From Gemmatimonadota bacterium (lineage in GTDB: Bacteria > Gemmatimonadota > Gemmatimonadetes > Gemmatimonadales > GWC2-71-9): a stretch of DNA of 44,080 nucleotides. Within the stretch, counting starts at the first letter, position 1; the number at the start of each line of letters is the position of its first letter. The stretch lies in NCBI GenBank assembly GCA_003220935.1, contig QHTT01000061.1, forward strand, positions 1-44,080, written 5' to 3'. Below are positions 1-7,962 of this stretch, piece by piece. The translations under genes were made by a program, and so were the position numbers. The notes beneath the pieces were generated by a model, which was not told where the DNA came from, searched no databases, and was given only the letters and a program-made list of their open reading frames with translations.

Positions 1-58
1 ATACGATCTCCCGAGCGGGGGTGAGAGTGCGGGTACTGACATAAAATTCGTGCTTAGA

Positions 59-130
59 ATGCACAAACTGGATGACACTACGCTACTACCCATTCGGGTG
101 GGTTGAACTATTGTGCTATTGTTTGTGCAT
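59..130. repeat. 10-bp inverted repeat in AT-rich stretch
   Basis: The arms atgcacaaac (59-68) and gtttgtgcat (121-130) are perfect complements separated by 52 nt. Between them lies a smaller inverted repeat (accca 88-92, tgggt 99-103). The right arm is inside the last codons of the methyltransferase gene. Positions 1-165 are visibly AT-richer than the rest of the window. It may be a transcription stop for the minus-strand operon; no clear T-tract follows. Confidence 0.35.
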
Positions 131-862
131 AAGATGCAGATTTTCAGCGACGCGTGGGCCTACCCTTAGCGATCGGCGTGCCACGACGCAGATATGGCGC
201 GACCCTCTGGGCCCAAGCGGCCGGGCGAGGGCGCACAGCAGCACCGCAACCGCCATGCTACCGAACAGACGCCGAACCCAGCCCCAGTCGCGCACCGCCT
301 TGAACCATGACTCGAACTGATACCACAGGCGATCGTAGAGGTAGTCGATCGAGACGAGCTCGAAGGGACTCGCACGGACCTGTCCGACAAACTCCGGGAA
401 GGCACGCGGTTGGAGGTACTCGGTGAGGAGCGCGTGGCCCCCGGGCCGGACGACCCGATGTGCCTGGTCCAGCGCGAGCCGCCGCTCCTCGGCCGGGAGC
501 TGCCAGCTATGCAGCCCGTCGGAGAGCACGACCACGTCGAACGTCCCCGCGCGGAACGGGAGCGCCGTCGCGCTGGCGACGACGCAGTGCGCGGGCCGGC
601 CGAGCGCGCGCAGCCGTTGCCGCGCCCCGCGGATCGCCGTCGGCGACAGGTCCACCGCAAATAGGGCCTGCGGGAGACGCGCGAGCTGCGCCGTCAGCTG
701 TCCCATGCTGCAGCCGATGTCCAGCAGTCTTGCGGGATTGGGGTCGAGGCGCCGCACAGCCAGGCAGACGAAGCGATGACGGAGGATCTCGGCCGCACGC
801 CGGCTGTAATCGAAGGGCTCCCCGCGCCGGTGCATCTCCTCGAACACCCTGGCGCGGTCCAC
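116..862 (-). CDS. class I SAM-dependent methyltransferase
   Basis: The 248-aa protein has the Rossmann-type methyltransferase signature: motif I LLDIGCSMGQ near residues 46-55, an acidic residue after the second strand (FAVDLS), and FDVVVLSDGLH near residue 108 as motif IV. This is the Methyltransf_11 type of fold; the substrate cannot be read from the sequence. The C-terminal third (FESWFKAVRDWGW, then a hydrophobic stretch AVAVLLCAL) may contact membrane or a hydrophobic substrate. The start is GTG, 2 nt after the stop of the small gene upstream, so it is very probably the last gene of the operon that begins with the BNR protein. The final residues (HLMHKQ) are encoded by clearly AT-richer DNA than the rest. 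Confidence 0.85.
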   Translation of the reverse strand: MDRARVFEEMHRRGEPFDYSRRAAEILRHRFVCLAVRRLDPNPARLLDIGCSMGQLTAQLARLPQALFAVDLSPTAIRGARQRLRALGRPAHCVVASATALPFRAGTFDVVVLSDGLHSWQLPAEERRLALDQAHRVVRPGGHALLTEYLQPRAFPEFVGQVRASPFELVSIDYLYDRLWYQFESWFKAVRDWGWVRRLFGSMAVAVLLCALARPLGPRGSRHICVVARRSLRVGPRVAENLHLMHKQ

Positions 863-864
863 CG

Positions 865-1161
865 CTAGCCGTAGCCTTGAAACGGCTCCGTCAGGAGCCG
901 GAGGGTGAGCGGCTTATATGTGAACACATGGCTCAGACGCACCTCGCTCGCCACCCGCTCGACGTGGGTCTCCACGAGGTCGAAATCCTTCGCGTCGCCC
1001 AGCCCCATGGCGTTCAGGCGCTCGGCTTCGGCCTTACACACGTCCCCGGGCGTCGGCTTGGGGTTGGGATAGGCGTCTTCGTGATGATCGCGCAGCGCCT
1101 TCCAGTGCTCGTCCCCGGCGCGCTCTACGGCGGCCCGGATGTCGTCGCGCGTGAACGGCAT
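865..1161 (-). CDS. hypothetical 98-aa protein
   Basis: A small, mostly polar and helical protein (MPFTRDDIRAAVERAG...). I do not recognise a family, and there is no signal peptide, membrane segment or metal motif. It starts 8 nt after the end of the BNR-protein reading frame and stops 2 nt before the GTG of the methyltransferase. It is therefore very likely translated as the middle gene of a three-gene minus-strand operon. The tight spacing is the main support that the gene is real. Confidence 0.7.
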   Translation of the reverse strand: MPFTRDDIRAAVERAGDEHWKALRDHHEDAYPNPKPTPGDVCKAEAERLNAMGLGDAKDFDLVETHVERVASEVRLSHVFTYKPLTLRLLTEPFQGYG

Positions 1162-1169
1162 CGGATTCG

Positions 1170-4100
1170 CTACCGCCCGAGCACCGCCGGGATGTCCTGC
1201 TCTCTCACGGTGCGGTTGAACGCCGGGACGTCCGTCTCCACGATCGCCTTCAGCCGATCGAGATACCCCTGCAGCTCGGCCACGAGCTGGTCGAACACCT
1301 GGTACGCTTGATCAGTGGGCGGCGCGTCGGCGCTTCCGACCACCCCGGCGAGCGACGCGAGCTTGTTGTTCACCTTGATCGGGAAGTTGAGCGGATCCTC
1401 GTTGCTTCTGTTCCTGATCTGGTAGATGGATTCTTCCACGGCGCCGAGCTTCGCCTGGAGCGAATCCCCCGCCCGCGCGACGGCGGCACCTTTCCCGGCG
1501 GGCAGCGCCTTGGCGCGTTTCGCGGCGGCGTCGATCTGTTCCTTGACGTCACGGATCTGCTGCACGGCGTCGTCCGCTGCGCTCACGCGGGCACGGATCC
1601 GGACGAGCAGGTCGAACTGCTTCTGCAGGTCGTCCTGCGTGGCCTTGACCCGAGGGTCCATTGTGACGTTGAAGCCCCGGGTCTCCGACCAGCCCCCGAC
1701 GGTGACCCGGACCTTGTAGCTCCCTGGCACCGCGAGCGGACCCCGCGTGTTCCCCGCCCAGAACACGAGACCCTTGAACCGGTGTGCGTCCGCGTAGCGC
1801 AGATCCCAAACGAATCGGTTCAGGCCCGCGTCGGGCTTGAGGGAGTCCCCCGGCTCCTTCGGGCGACTCGAGAACCGTCGAACTACCGAGTCGCGCGCGT
1901 CGAGGACCTCGAGTGTCGCTTCCTCTTCCGGCTTCTGCTTCAAGTAGCAGTACACGATCGCGCCGTTCGGTGGGTGTGCGCGATCTCGTCCGACAGCTGT
2001 TCGAGCGGCGTGATGTCGTCGAGCACCCAAAACGCCCGGCCGTGCGTCGCGGCGGCGAGGTCATGATCCTTGATGGCGAGATCGTGCACCGGCACGACCG
2101 GCAGGTTGAGCTGCAGCGTCTGCCAACTCCCACCGTCGTCGAACGACACGTACACCCCGAACTCGGTGCCGGCGAACAGCAGCCCCCGGCGCGCCGGATC
2201 CTCGCGCACCACGCGGACGAAGTGAGTCTCCGGGATCCCGGTCACGATCTTCTTCCACGAGCGACCGTAGTCCGTCGTCGTGTACACATACGGTCGGAAG
2301 TCATCGAGCTTGTAGCGCGTCGCCGCAACGTACGCGGTCGCGGCGTCGTGGGGCGACGCTTCGACCGTGCTCACCAGCGCCCACTCGGGCAGCTCCTTGG
2401 GCGTGACGTTCTGCCACGACTTCCCGCCGTCACGCGTCACCTGCACGAGGCCGTCGTCGCTGCCAACCCAGATCACGCTCGAATCCTTCGAGCTCGGCGC
2501 GACCGTGAAGATCGTGTTGTAATACTCGATGCTGGTGTTGTCTTTGGTGATCGGACCCCCGGACGAGCCCTGCTTGCTCTTGTCGTTGCGCGTCAGGTCC
2601 GGACTGATCGCCTGCCAGCTCTGCCCCTCGTTGCCGGACTTGAACAGCAGCTGCGCTCCGATGAACAAATCGTTGGGGTTGCGCGGCGAGAGGACGATGG
2701 GGAACGTCCACTGAAAGCGATACTTGAGATTCGCCGCGCCCCAGCCCATCGGGTTGTCGGGCCACGCGTTGATGGCGCGGGTCTGGCCCGTCCGATGATC
2801 GTAGCGCGTGATGAGGCCGCCGTAGCTCCCGGCGAACACGATGTCAGGGTCGTCCGATCGCGCGGCGATCCAACCGCTCTCCCCACCCCCAACGTCGTAC
2901 CAGTCTTTTTCGGTGATGCCGACGCCATCGGTGCGGGTGGCAATGCACACCGTGCTGTTGTCCTGCTGGGCGCCGCACAGCTTGTACGGGAAGTGGGTGG
3001 TGGCGATGACGTGATAGAACTGTGCCGTCGGTTGATTGCCTTGGGTGGTCCACGTGGCGCCGCCGTTGGTGCTGATCGTCGCCCCGCCGTCGTTGCCGTT
3101 AATCATCCGGGTTGGGTCATGCGGGTCGATCCATAGGGCGTGGTGGTCCCCGTGGGGACCGCGCAGCGTCGTGAACGTCTTGCCGCCGTCGATCGATTTG
3201 AGGAGGGCCGTGTTGAGGACGTATACGCCGTCCACGTTCCCCGGATCGGCGAACACGTGGGTGAAGTACCAGGCACGCTGGCGGATCTCGTGGTCGTCGC
3301 TCGAGCGGGTCCAGGTCGTGCCGCCGTCGTCCGAGCGGAACAGGCCGCCGGAGTCCGCCTCCACCAGCGCCCACACTCGGTCGTGGTCGAGCGGCGAGAC
3401 GGCGAGCCCAATCTTGCCGATAACCCCCTTGGGGAGCCCCTTGTTGCGGGTGATCTCGCTCCAGCTGTCGCCACCGTCAGTGGATTTGAAGATCCCGCTC
3501 CCGGCCCCACCCGAGACCAGCTCCCAGGGCCGCCGCAGCGCCTGCCAGAGCCCCGCGTACAGGACACGTGGGTTGACGGGATCGAGTGCCAGGTCGATCG
3601 CCCCCGTGCTGTCGTTCCGGAACAGGACCTTGTCCCAGGTCTTACCGCCGTCCTTGGTGCGGAACACCCCTCTCATTGCGTTCGGGCCGAAGGCGTGGCC
3701 CAACACCGCCACGTAGGCCAGGTCGGCGTTCTGCGGATGCACGGCGACGTGAGCGATCTGGCCGGCGTCGGCCAGCCCGGTCTTCTTCCACGTCTTGCCG
3801 GCGTCGGTAGACCGGTAGAGGCCATCGCCCGGGGACAGGTTGCCGCGGAGCGGCGACTCGCCGGTGCCGGCGTACACCACGTTGGGATCGGAGGGCGCCA
3901 CGGCGAGCGCGCCGATCGACCCGGCGGTGAGATACTTGTCCGAGACCGGTTGCCACGTCAGCCCCCCGTCCACCGTCTTCCACACGCCGCCGCCCGTGCC
4001 ACCCATGTAGTAGACGAGCGGCTGGGCCGAGCTGCCCGCGACGGCGGTGACCCGGCCGCCGCGGAACGGGCCCACTTCGCGCCACACGAGGCCGCGGTAC

Positions 4101-4222
4101 AGGCTGGTGTCGTACTTCGCGATCTGGCCGCCGGCCGGCGAAACCGACACGGCCAGCGCCAGCAGCTGGACGAGCAGTGGGGTCGCGCCGCGGAGCGACA
4201 GCAATCCGATCGTGGCCGGCAT
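1170..4222 (-). pseudogene. secreted BNR/sortilin-type beta-propeller protein, frameshifted
   Basis: Reading begins at 4222 with a Sec signal peptide (about 33 residues, ending SPAGGQ). It continues through many BNR/Asp-box repeats of the type STDGG-SW and KTWKK (for example GGVWKTVDGGLTW, FRSDDGGTTW). This is the VPS10/sortilin or 'glycosyl hydrolase BNR' propeller common in exported proteins of environmental bacteria. After VLDDITPLEQL the frame runs out at 1940. The family's C-terminal region (HPPNGAIVYCYLK, then the strand-rich VPGSYKVRV and a helical tail) continues in another frame to 1170. The switch is near 1985. Relatives I know carry a linker of some tens of residues between ITPL and the PPNGA motif; here it is missing, so an out-of-frame deletion is more likely than a single-base error. 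The function is unknown, perhaps an envelope or peptidase-like role. The rest of the gene looks undecayed. Confidence 0.8.
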
Positions 4223-4264
4223 GTCTCGGCATCTGTAGGGAACGAGCCGGGAAATTACCGCCCA

Positions 4265-4984
4265 TCACCGGAGCCGCAACTCCACGTGCAAGTGGTCGCC
4301 CGTGCCCACGTGCCGCAGGGTCCCGAGTCCCACGCTCCAGAAGTACAGCTGCACCAGGCGGTTCTTCACTTCGCTCCGGCCGCGCGTGCGCAGATCGACG
4401 GCGTGGATGTAACCGTCCGCCTGCACGTAATGCAGCGACCCGTCAGCGGGCCGCATCCCCATCGCGGCGTAATCGGCCCGCTGACGGGCGACGTCCGTGA
4501 TGACGATGTCCGCGTCCACCAGGATCCAGGTGCTGAGGGCGACCCGGAGCAGTGGATGGAGCGAGCCGTAGTACGCGCGCACCTGGTCCGACTTGGCGTT
4601 GCCGCTGGAGAGGTAGATCAGGGCGTAGCTGCAATACGCGAGTACCAGCGGCAGCGCGACGCGCCGGGCGAGCACCAGCACGTTGACCCGACCGGTCAGC
4701 CGGTGCGAGAGCCAGCCGGCGTATGCGGTGACGACCAGCAGCGTGCACCCGGCGCCGCCTGCCAGCGCAAGCCAGGGTCCGGCGCCGCGGTGCGTGTACA
4801 GCAACACCGAGCCCCGCACCAGCACGAAGAACGGCAGCACGGCGAGCACGGTGAGCTTCCCGGCGAGCGCGAGGGCGCGCCGGGCGAGTGGCCGCCACGG
4901 CGGGAGCTTTCCGGGCGCGGCGATGCGCGCTTCCAGCCGCTCCCACTCCCGCAGGGCCGCGAGCTTGAGTTTCCGGATCGCCAT
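4265..4984 (-). CDS. membrane protein with C-terminal HxxD/HLH motif
   Basis: I prefer the ATG at 4984 (MAIRKLKLAAL) over the upstream in-frame starts, whose translation is low-complexity. There are about three hydrophobic segments (KLTVLAVLPFFVLV, PWLALAGGAGCTLLVV, RRVALPLVLAYCSYALIYL). A soluble C-terminal domain of roughly 90 residues contains GYIHAVDLR and ends in TGDHLHVEL. The HxxD followed by HxH recalls the zinc ligands of M15- or M23-type peptidoglycan peptidases, but the spacing is not canonical. I do not assign an activity. It lies 42 nt upstream of the BNR protein in the same direction and is divergent from the DUF4349 lipoprotein, with about 100 nt between the starts. Confidence 0.7.
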   Translation of the reverse strand: MAIRKLKLAALREWERLEARIAAPGKLPPWRPLARRALALAGKLTVLAVLPFFVLVRGSVLLYTHRGAGPWLALAGGAGCTLLVVTAYAGWLSHRLTGRVNVLVLARRVALPLVLAYCSYALIYLSSGNAKSDQVRAYYGSLHPLLRVALSTWILVDADIVITDVARQRADYAAMGMRPADGSLHYVQADGYIHAVDLRTRGRSEVKNRLVQLYFWSVGLGTLRHVGTGDHLHVELRLR

Positions 4985-5082
4985 GGCCGGCCCTACGGGG
5001 CCGGGGGATCGCCGGTTCCCTCCGGTGTGCAAGCCGCTCTGTCTCATGCGTCTCTCATGGGACCTCAACCGGGATTTTCACG

Positions 5083-5997
5083 ATGCGCAGACCGATCCTC
5101 GCCGCGGTGGCACTCGCCATCGCCTTGACTGCCTGTCTGGGGCGCCTCGAGCGCTCCGACCGGACGGACGCTCGCGACAGCGCGGCCAATCGAGTGGCCG
5201 GCTATGCGCCAGGCACGAACTTGAGAGCCGAAAGCAGGCCCGCAGCGGCCCTGGGCCTCGCCGTCGCCGCGCGGGAGCGAGCGCCGTCGGACTTCCCACC
5301 GATCCGGCCCGCCGACGTGACTCCCGCCATGATCATCCGCGCCGGCCAGGCGAACATCGAGGTGGACTCGCTCGAGCCCGCGGTCACATTGGTGCGCAAG
5401 CTCGCCCATCAGCTCGGCGGCTACGTCGCGAACACGGCGATGCAAACCGGCCGCGGCCAGCTCCGCTCGGCGACCCTCGAGGTGAAGATCCCGGCGGCCC
5501 GCTTCGACGAAGCGCTGGGCGGGCTCGCACCGATCGGCAAGCTCGAGTCGGTGAACGTCAGCGCCGAGGACGTCGGCGAGGAGTTCACGGACGCCACGGC
5601 CCGCATGGCGAACGCCAGGCGACTCGAGAACCGGCTGATCGAGCTGATCGCGACACGAACCGGAAAGCTCAAGGACGTGCTGGATGTCGAGCAAGAGCTG
5701 GCACGAGTGCGCGAGGAGATCGAGCGCTATGAGGGGCGGCTCCGCTATCTCCGGGCGCACGCGGCCCTGAGCACGCTCACGATCTGCGTACATGAGCCGG
5801 TGCCCGTGGTGGGGCATCCCGGCTCGAGCGTCGTGGCAGAGGCGTTCAAGCAGGCGTGGCGGAATTTTGTCGATCTGGTGGCCTGGTGCATCCGGTCGCT
5901 CGGAGTCGTCGTACCGTTGGGCGCAGTCGCAACGCTCGGCTGGCTCGCAGTACGGCGGTGGCGCAAGGGCCAGGTGCCGCGTCCCGCAGAAGCCTGA
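5083..5997 (+). CDS. DUF4349 lipoprotein
   Basis: The N-terminus is a lipoprotein signal peptide with lipobox LTAC (Cys18). The body matches the DUF4349 arrangement: a conserved start of the domain (ANIEVDSLEPAVTLVRKLAHQLGGYV), a long amphipathic coiled coil (ENRLIELIATRTGKL onward, about residues 180-225), a short beta region (YLRAHAALSTLTI), and one C-terminal transmembrane helix (SLGVVVPLGAVATLGWLAV) followed by positive residues. The protein is thus tethered at both ends, by the lipid and by the helix. The family has no firm biochemical role. A short hairpin (acccgc-ttc-gcgggt, 6024-6038) follows the stop and separates it from htrA. Confidence 0.88.
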   Translation: MRRPILAAVALAIALTACLGRLERSDRTDARDSAANRVAGYAPGTNLRAESRPAAALGLAVAARERAPSDFPPIRPADVTPAMIIRAGQANIEVDSLEPAVTLVRKLAHQLGGYVANTAMQTGRGQLRSATLEVKIPAARFDEALGGLAPIGKLESVNVSAEDVGEEFTDATARMANARRLENRLIELIATRTGKLKDVLDVEQELARVREEIERYEGRLRYLRAHAALSTLTICVHEPVPVVGHPGSSVVAEAFKQAWRNFVDLVAWCIRSLGVVVPLGAVATLGWLAVRRWRKGQVPRPAEA

Positions 5998-6023
5998 CCG
6001 CGGCGTTTCCTCGCCCGCTCCAG

Positions 6024-6038
6024 ACCCGCTTCGCGGGT
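6024..6038. terminator. short hairpin after DUF4349 gene
   Basis: A 6-bp perfect stem (acccgc / gcgggt) with a 3-nt loop lies 27 nt after the DUF4349 stop and 15 nt before the htrA start. There is no T-tract, so it may only be a weak terminator. Confidence 0.35.
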
Positions 6039-6047
6039 GATAGAATT

Positions 6048-6061
6048 CCCCCATGCGGGGG
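6048..6061 (+). promoter_or_regulatory. hairpin presenting the htrA start codon in its loop
   Basis: ccccc (6048-6052) can pair with ggggg (6057-6061), leaving atgc in the loop so that the start codon is exposed. No purine-rich ribosome binding site precedes it. Confidence 0.3.
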
Positions 6062-7408
6062 CCACTGGTCTGCGGGCTTGCGGCGGTGCTGAACGCAATC
6101 GGTCCCGCGGCGCGTGCGCAAGACGCAACCCGCTCGCGCCAGACCGCGATCGTCACCGCCGCCGCCCGCGTGGCGCCCGCGGTCGTGAGCGTGAACGTGC
6201 TGCGGCGCGAGCGCCGCATGCCCGCCGACCCCTTCGACCTCTTATTCATGCCACGGGGATACGAGCAGACCGTCGAGGGGTACGGGTCCGGGTTCATCGT
6301 TTCCTCCGATGGTGTCGTGATCACCAACCAGCACGTGACGCAAGGGGCGGAGCAGATCGTCGTGACCACCCGCGACGGGCGTGACTTCCCCGCGAAGGTC
6401 CTCGGCGAGGACCCGCTGACGGACATCGCCGTCCTCAGAGTGAACGGGTCGGATTTACCCGTGGCGCCGCTCGGTCAAAGCACCGACTTGATGATCGGTG
6501 AGTGGGTCCTGGCCATCGGGAATCCGTTCGCCTACCTGCTCGGGAACAGCGAACCGACCGTCACAGCGGGAGTGGTGAGCGCGACGGGTCGGAACCTGCT
6601 CCCGTCGGAGGGACAGGCCGGGATCTACGTCGGGATGATCCAGACCGACGCCGCGATCAACCCGGGAAACTCGGGAGGACCGTTGGCGAACGCCTCGGGT
6701 CAGGTCGTGGGCGTCAACAGCAATATCTTGACGCCGAGCGGCGGCTCGGTCGGAGTGGGGTTTGCGATCCCCATCGAGCGAGCCGTGCGGGTGGCGGATG
6801 AGCTGCGGCGGTTCGGGACCGTGCGCCGGGCGTGGGTGGGGCTCGACGTCGCGGGTGCCGATGACCTGCGCGGCTGGAAGCGGGTGGGTGGCCTGCGGGT
6901 GACGCAAGTCGCGGAGCATGGTCCCGCCGCACGCGCCGGGATCGCCGAGGGAGACGTGCTGCTGGTCGCGAAGGGCCATCGCCTGCGCACGTTCCTCGAT
7001 TGGGAGGCGGTCCTGCTCGACACGGGTCCCGGCGACTCACTCACCGTCTCTTACCGGCATGCGGGCCAGGCCCGAACGGCGCGGCTCACGGTCACGGACC
7101 TGCCCACCACGCTCGCGGAGAAGGTGGCCATTCTGGGCGGTATGAAGGTGGTCACGGTGACGGACGCGGTGCGCGCCGAGCGCGGCATCCAGAGCGACCA
7201 CGGGGCGCTGATCTACGACATCCCGGACGAGATGCAACAGGCCACCGGCTTGAGGTCCGGTGACGTGGTGCTGCAGATTAACCGAGCCAAGATCGCCGGC
7301 GCCGAGGACCTGCGACGCGCCTTCTCGCGCGCCGCGGGCGGAGGCGCAGTGACCGTGTGGTTCGAGCGCGGGGGCCGGCTCGGGAGGACCGCGTTTTACG
7401 TGCGGTGA
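6053..7408 (+). CDS. HtrA/Deg-type serine protease with two PDZ domains
   Basis: After a Sec signal peptide (cleavage near AARA-Q) comes a trypsin-like domain with the complete catalytic triad: His94 in ITNQHV, Asp124 in LTDIAVLRV and Ser207 in GNSGGPL. Two PDZ domains follow. The first is at about residues 260-350 (VGGLRVTQVAEHGPAARAGI). The second covers about residues 365-450 and contains DEMQQATGLRSGDVVLQINR. The layout matches periplasmic DegP/DegQ proteases that degrade or refold damaged envelope proteins. No Shine-Dalgarno is visible before the ATG, and the ATG sits in the loop of a ccccc/ggggg hairpin (6048-6061). It lies 55 nt downstream of the DUF4349 gene, so co-expression is possible. 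Confidence 0.93.
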   Translation: MRGPLVCGLAAVLNAIGPAARAQDATRSRQTAIVTAAARVAPAVVSVNVLRRERRMPADPFDLLFMPRGYEQTVEGYGSGFIVSSDGVVITNQHVTQGAEQIVVTTRDGRDFPAKVLGEDPLTDIAVLRVNGSDLPVAPLGQSTDLMIGEWVLAIGNPFAYLLGNSEPTVTAGVVSATGRNLLPSEGQAGIYVGMIQTDAAINPGNSGGPLANASGQVVGVNSNILTPSGGSVGVGFAIPIERAVRVADELRRFGTVRRAWVGLDVAGADDLRGWKRVGGLRVTQVAEHGPAARAGIAEGDVLLVAKGHRLRTFLDWEAVLLDTGPGDSLTVSYRHAGQARTARLTVTDLPTTLAEKVAILGGMKVVTVTDAVRAERGIQSDHGALIYDIPDEMQQATGLRSGDVVLQINRAKIAGAEDLRRAFSRAAGGGAVTVWFERGGRLGRTAFYVR

Positions 7409-7489
7409 AGCGGCGGACCAGCGGTCTGGCGGCCAGGCGGACGGCGCGCGATAGTCAAGGCCGCACGCGAGACCAACCAGGAGGCCGCC

Positions 7490-7903
7490 ATGCCCGACAC
7501 GATCCGGAAGGTGAGCTACTACTACACGACGGCGCCGGACAAACCGGGCGAGGGCGCCCGGCTGCTCCAGGCCTTGCGGAACGCCGGCGTCAACCTGCTC
7601 GCGTTCCACGCCTTCCCGAGCGCTCGCAAGTCGCAGGCCGATTTCGTCCCGGCGGACGCGGCGGCGTTCGAAGCGGCCGCGAAAGGCGCCAAGATCAAGC
7701 TGTCGAAGCCGAAGACGGCGTTCGTCGTCGAAGGCGACGACCGCGTTGGTGCGCTCGCGAGCATCATGGGGCGGCTCGGCGACGCGAAGATCAACGTCAC
7801 GGCAGTGAGCGCCGTCTGCGCTGGAATGAGCCGCTATGGCGCGATTTTCTGGGTGAAGCCGCGCGACGTCGCGAAGGCGGCGAGCGCCGTGGGAGCCATG
7901 TAA
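7490..7903 (+). CDS. tandem ACT-domain protein
   Basis: The 137-aa protein consists of two ACT-like repeats. The first is at about residues 7-60 (VSYYYTTAPDKPGEGARLLQALRNAGVNLLAFHAFP). The second is at about 76-135 (TAFVVEGDDRVGALASIMGRLGDAKINVTAVSAV). ACT domains bind amino acids or other small ligands and regulate metabolic enzymes; here no enzyme domain is attached, so it is a stand-alone sensor or adaptor. A strong Shine-Dalgarno AGGAGG (7479-7484) is placed 5 nt before the ATG. It is 81 nt downstream of htrA and may have its own promoter. Confidence 0.88.
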   Translation: MPDTIRKVSYYYTTAPDKPGEGARLLQALRNAGVNLLAFHAFPSARKSQADFVPADAAAFEAAAKGAKIKLSKPKTAFVVEGDDRVGALASIMGRLGDAKINVTAVSAVCAGMSRYGAIFWVKPRDVAKAASAVGAM

Positions 7904-7962
7904 CTGCGAAGGCGTCACGCAGAGGCGTCGCGCAAAGACGTCAAGCTAAGACGTCACGCAGA
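7904..7962. repeat. degenerate ~13-nt tandem repeat
   Basis: Directly after the ACT-gene stop there are four imperfect copies of a 13-14 nt unit of the form a-a-g-a/g-c-g-t-c-a-c-g-c-a (aaggcgtcacgcag, aggcgtcgcgcaa, agacgtcaagcta, agacgtcacgcag). The array fills the gap to the convergent dinB gene and ends at its stop. Confidence 0.7.

Noticed and set aside
3140-5128. 662-aa plus-strand ORF opposite the BNR protein
   Set aside because: Antisense shadow in GC-rich DNA; it lacks domains, has biased composition, and overlaps a well-supported gene.
5065-6426. 453-aa minus-strand ORF
   Set aside because: Covers the DUF4349 and htrA genes in antisense; no family features.
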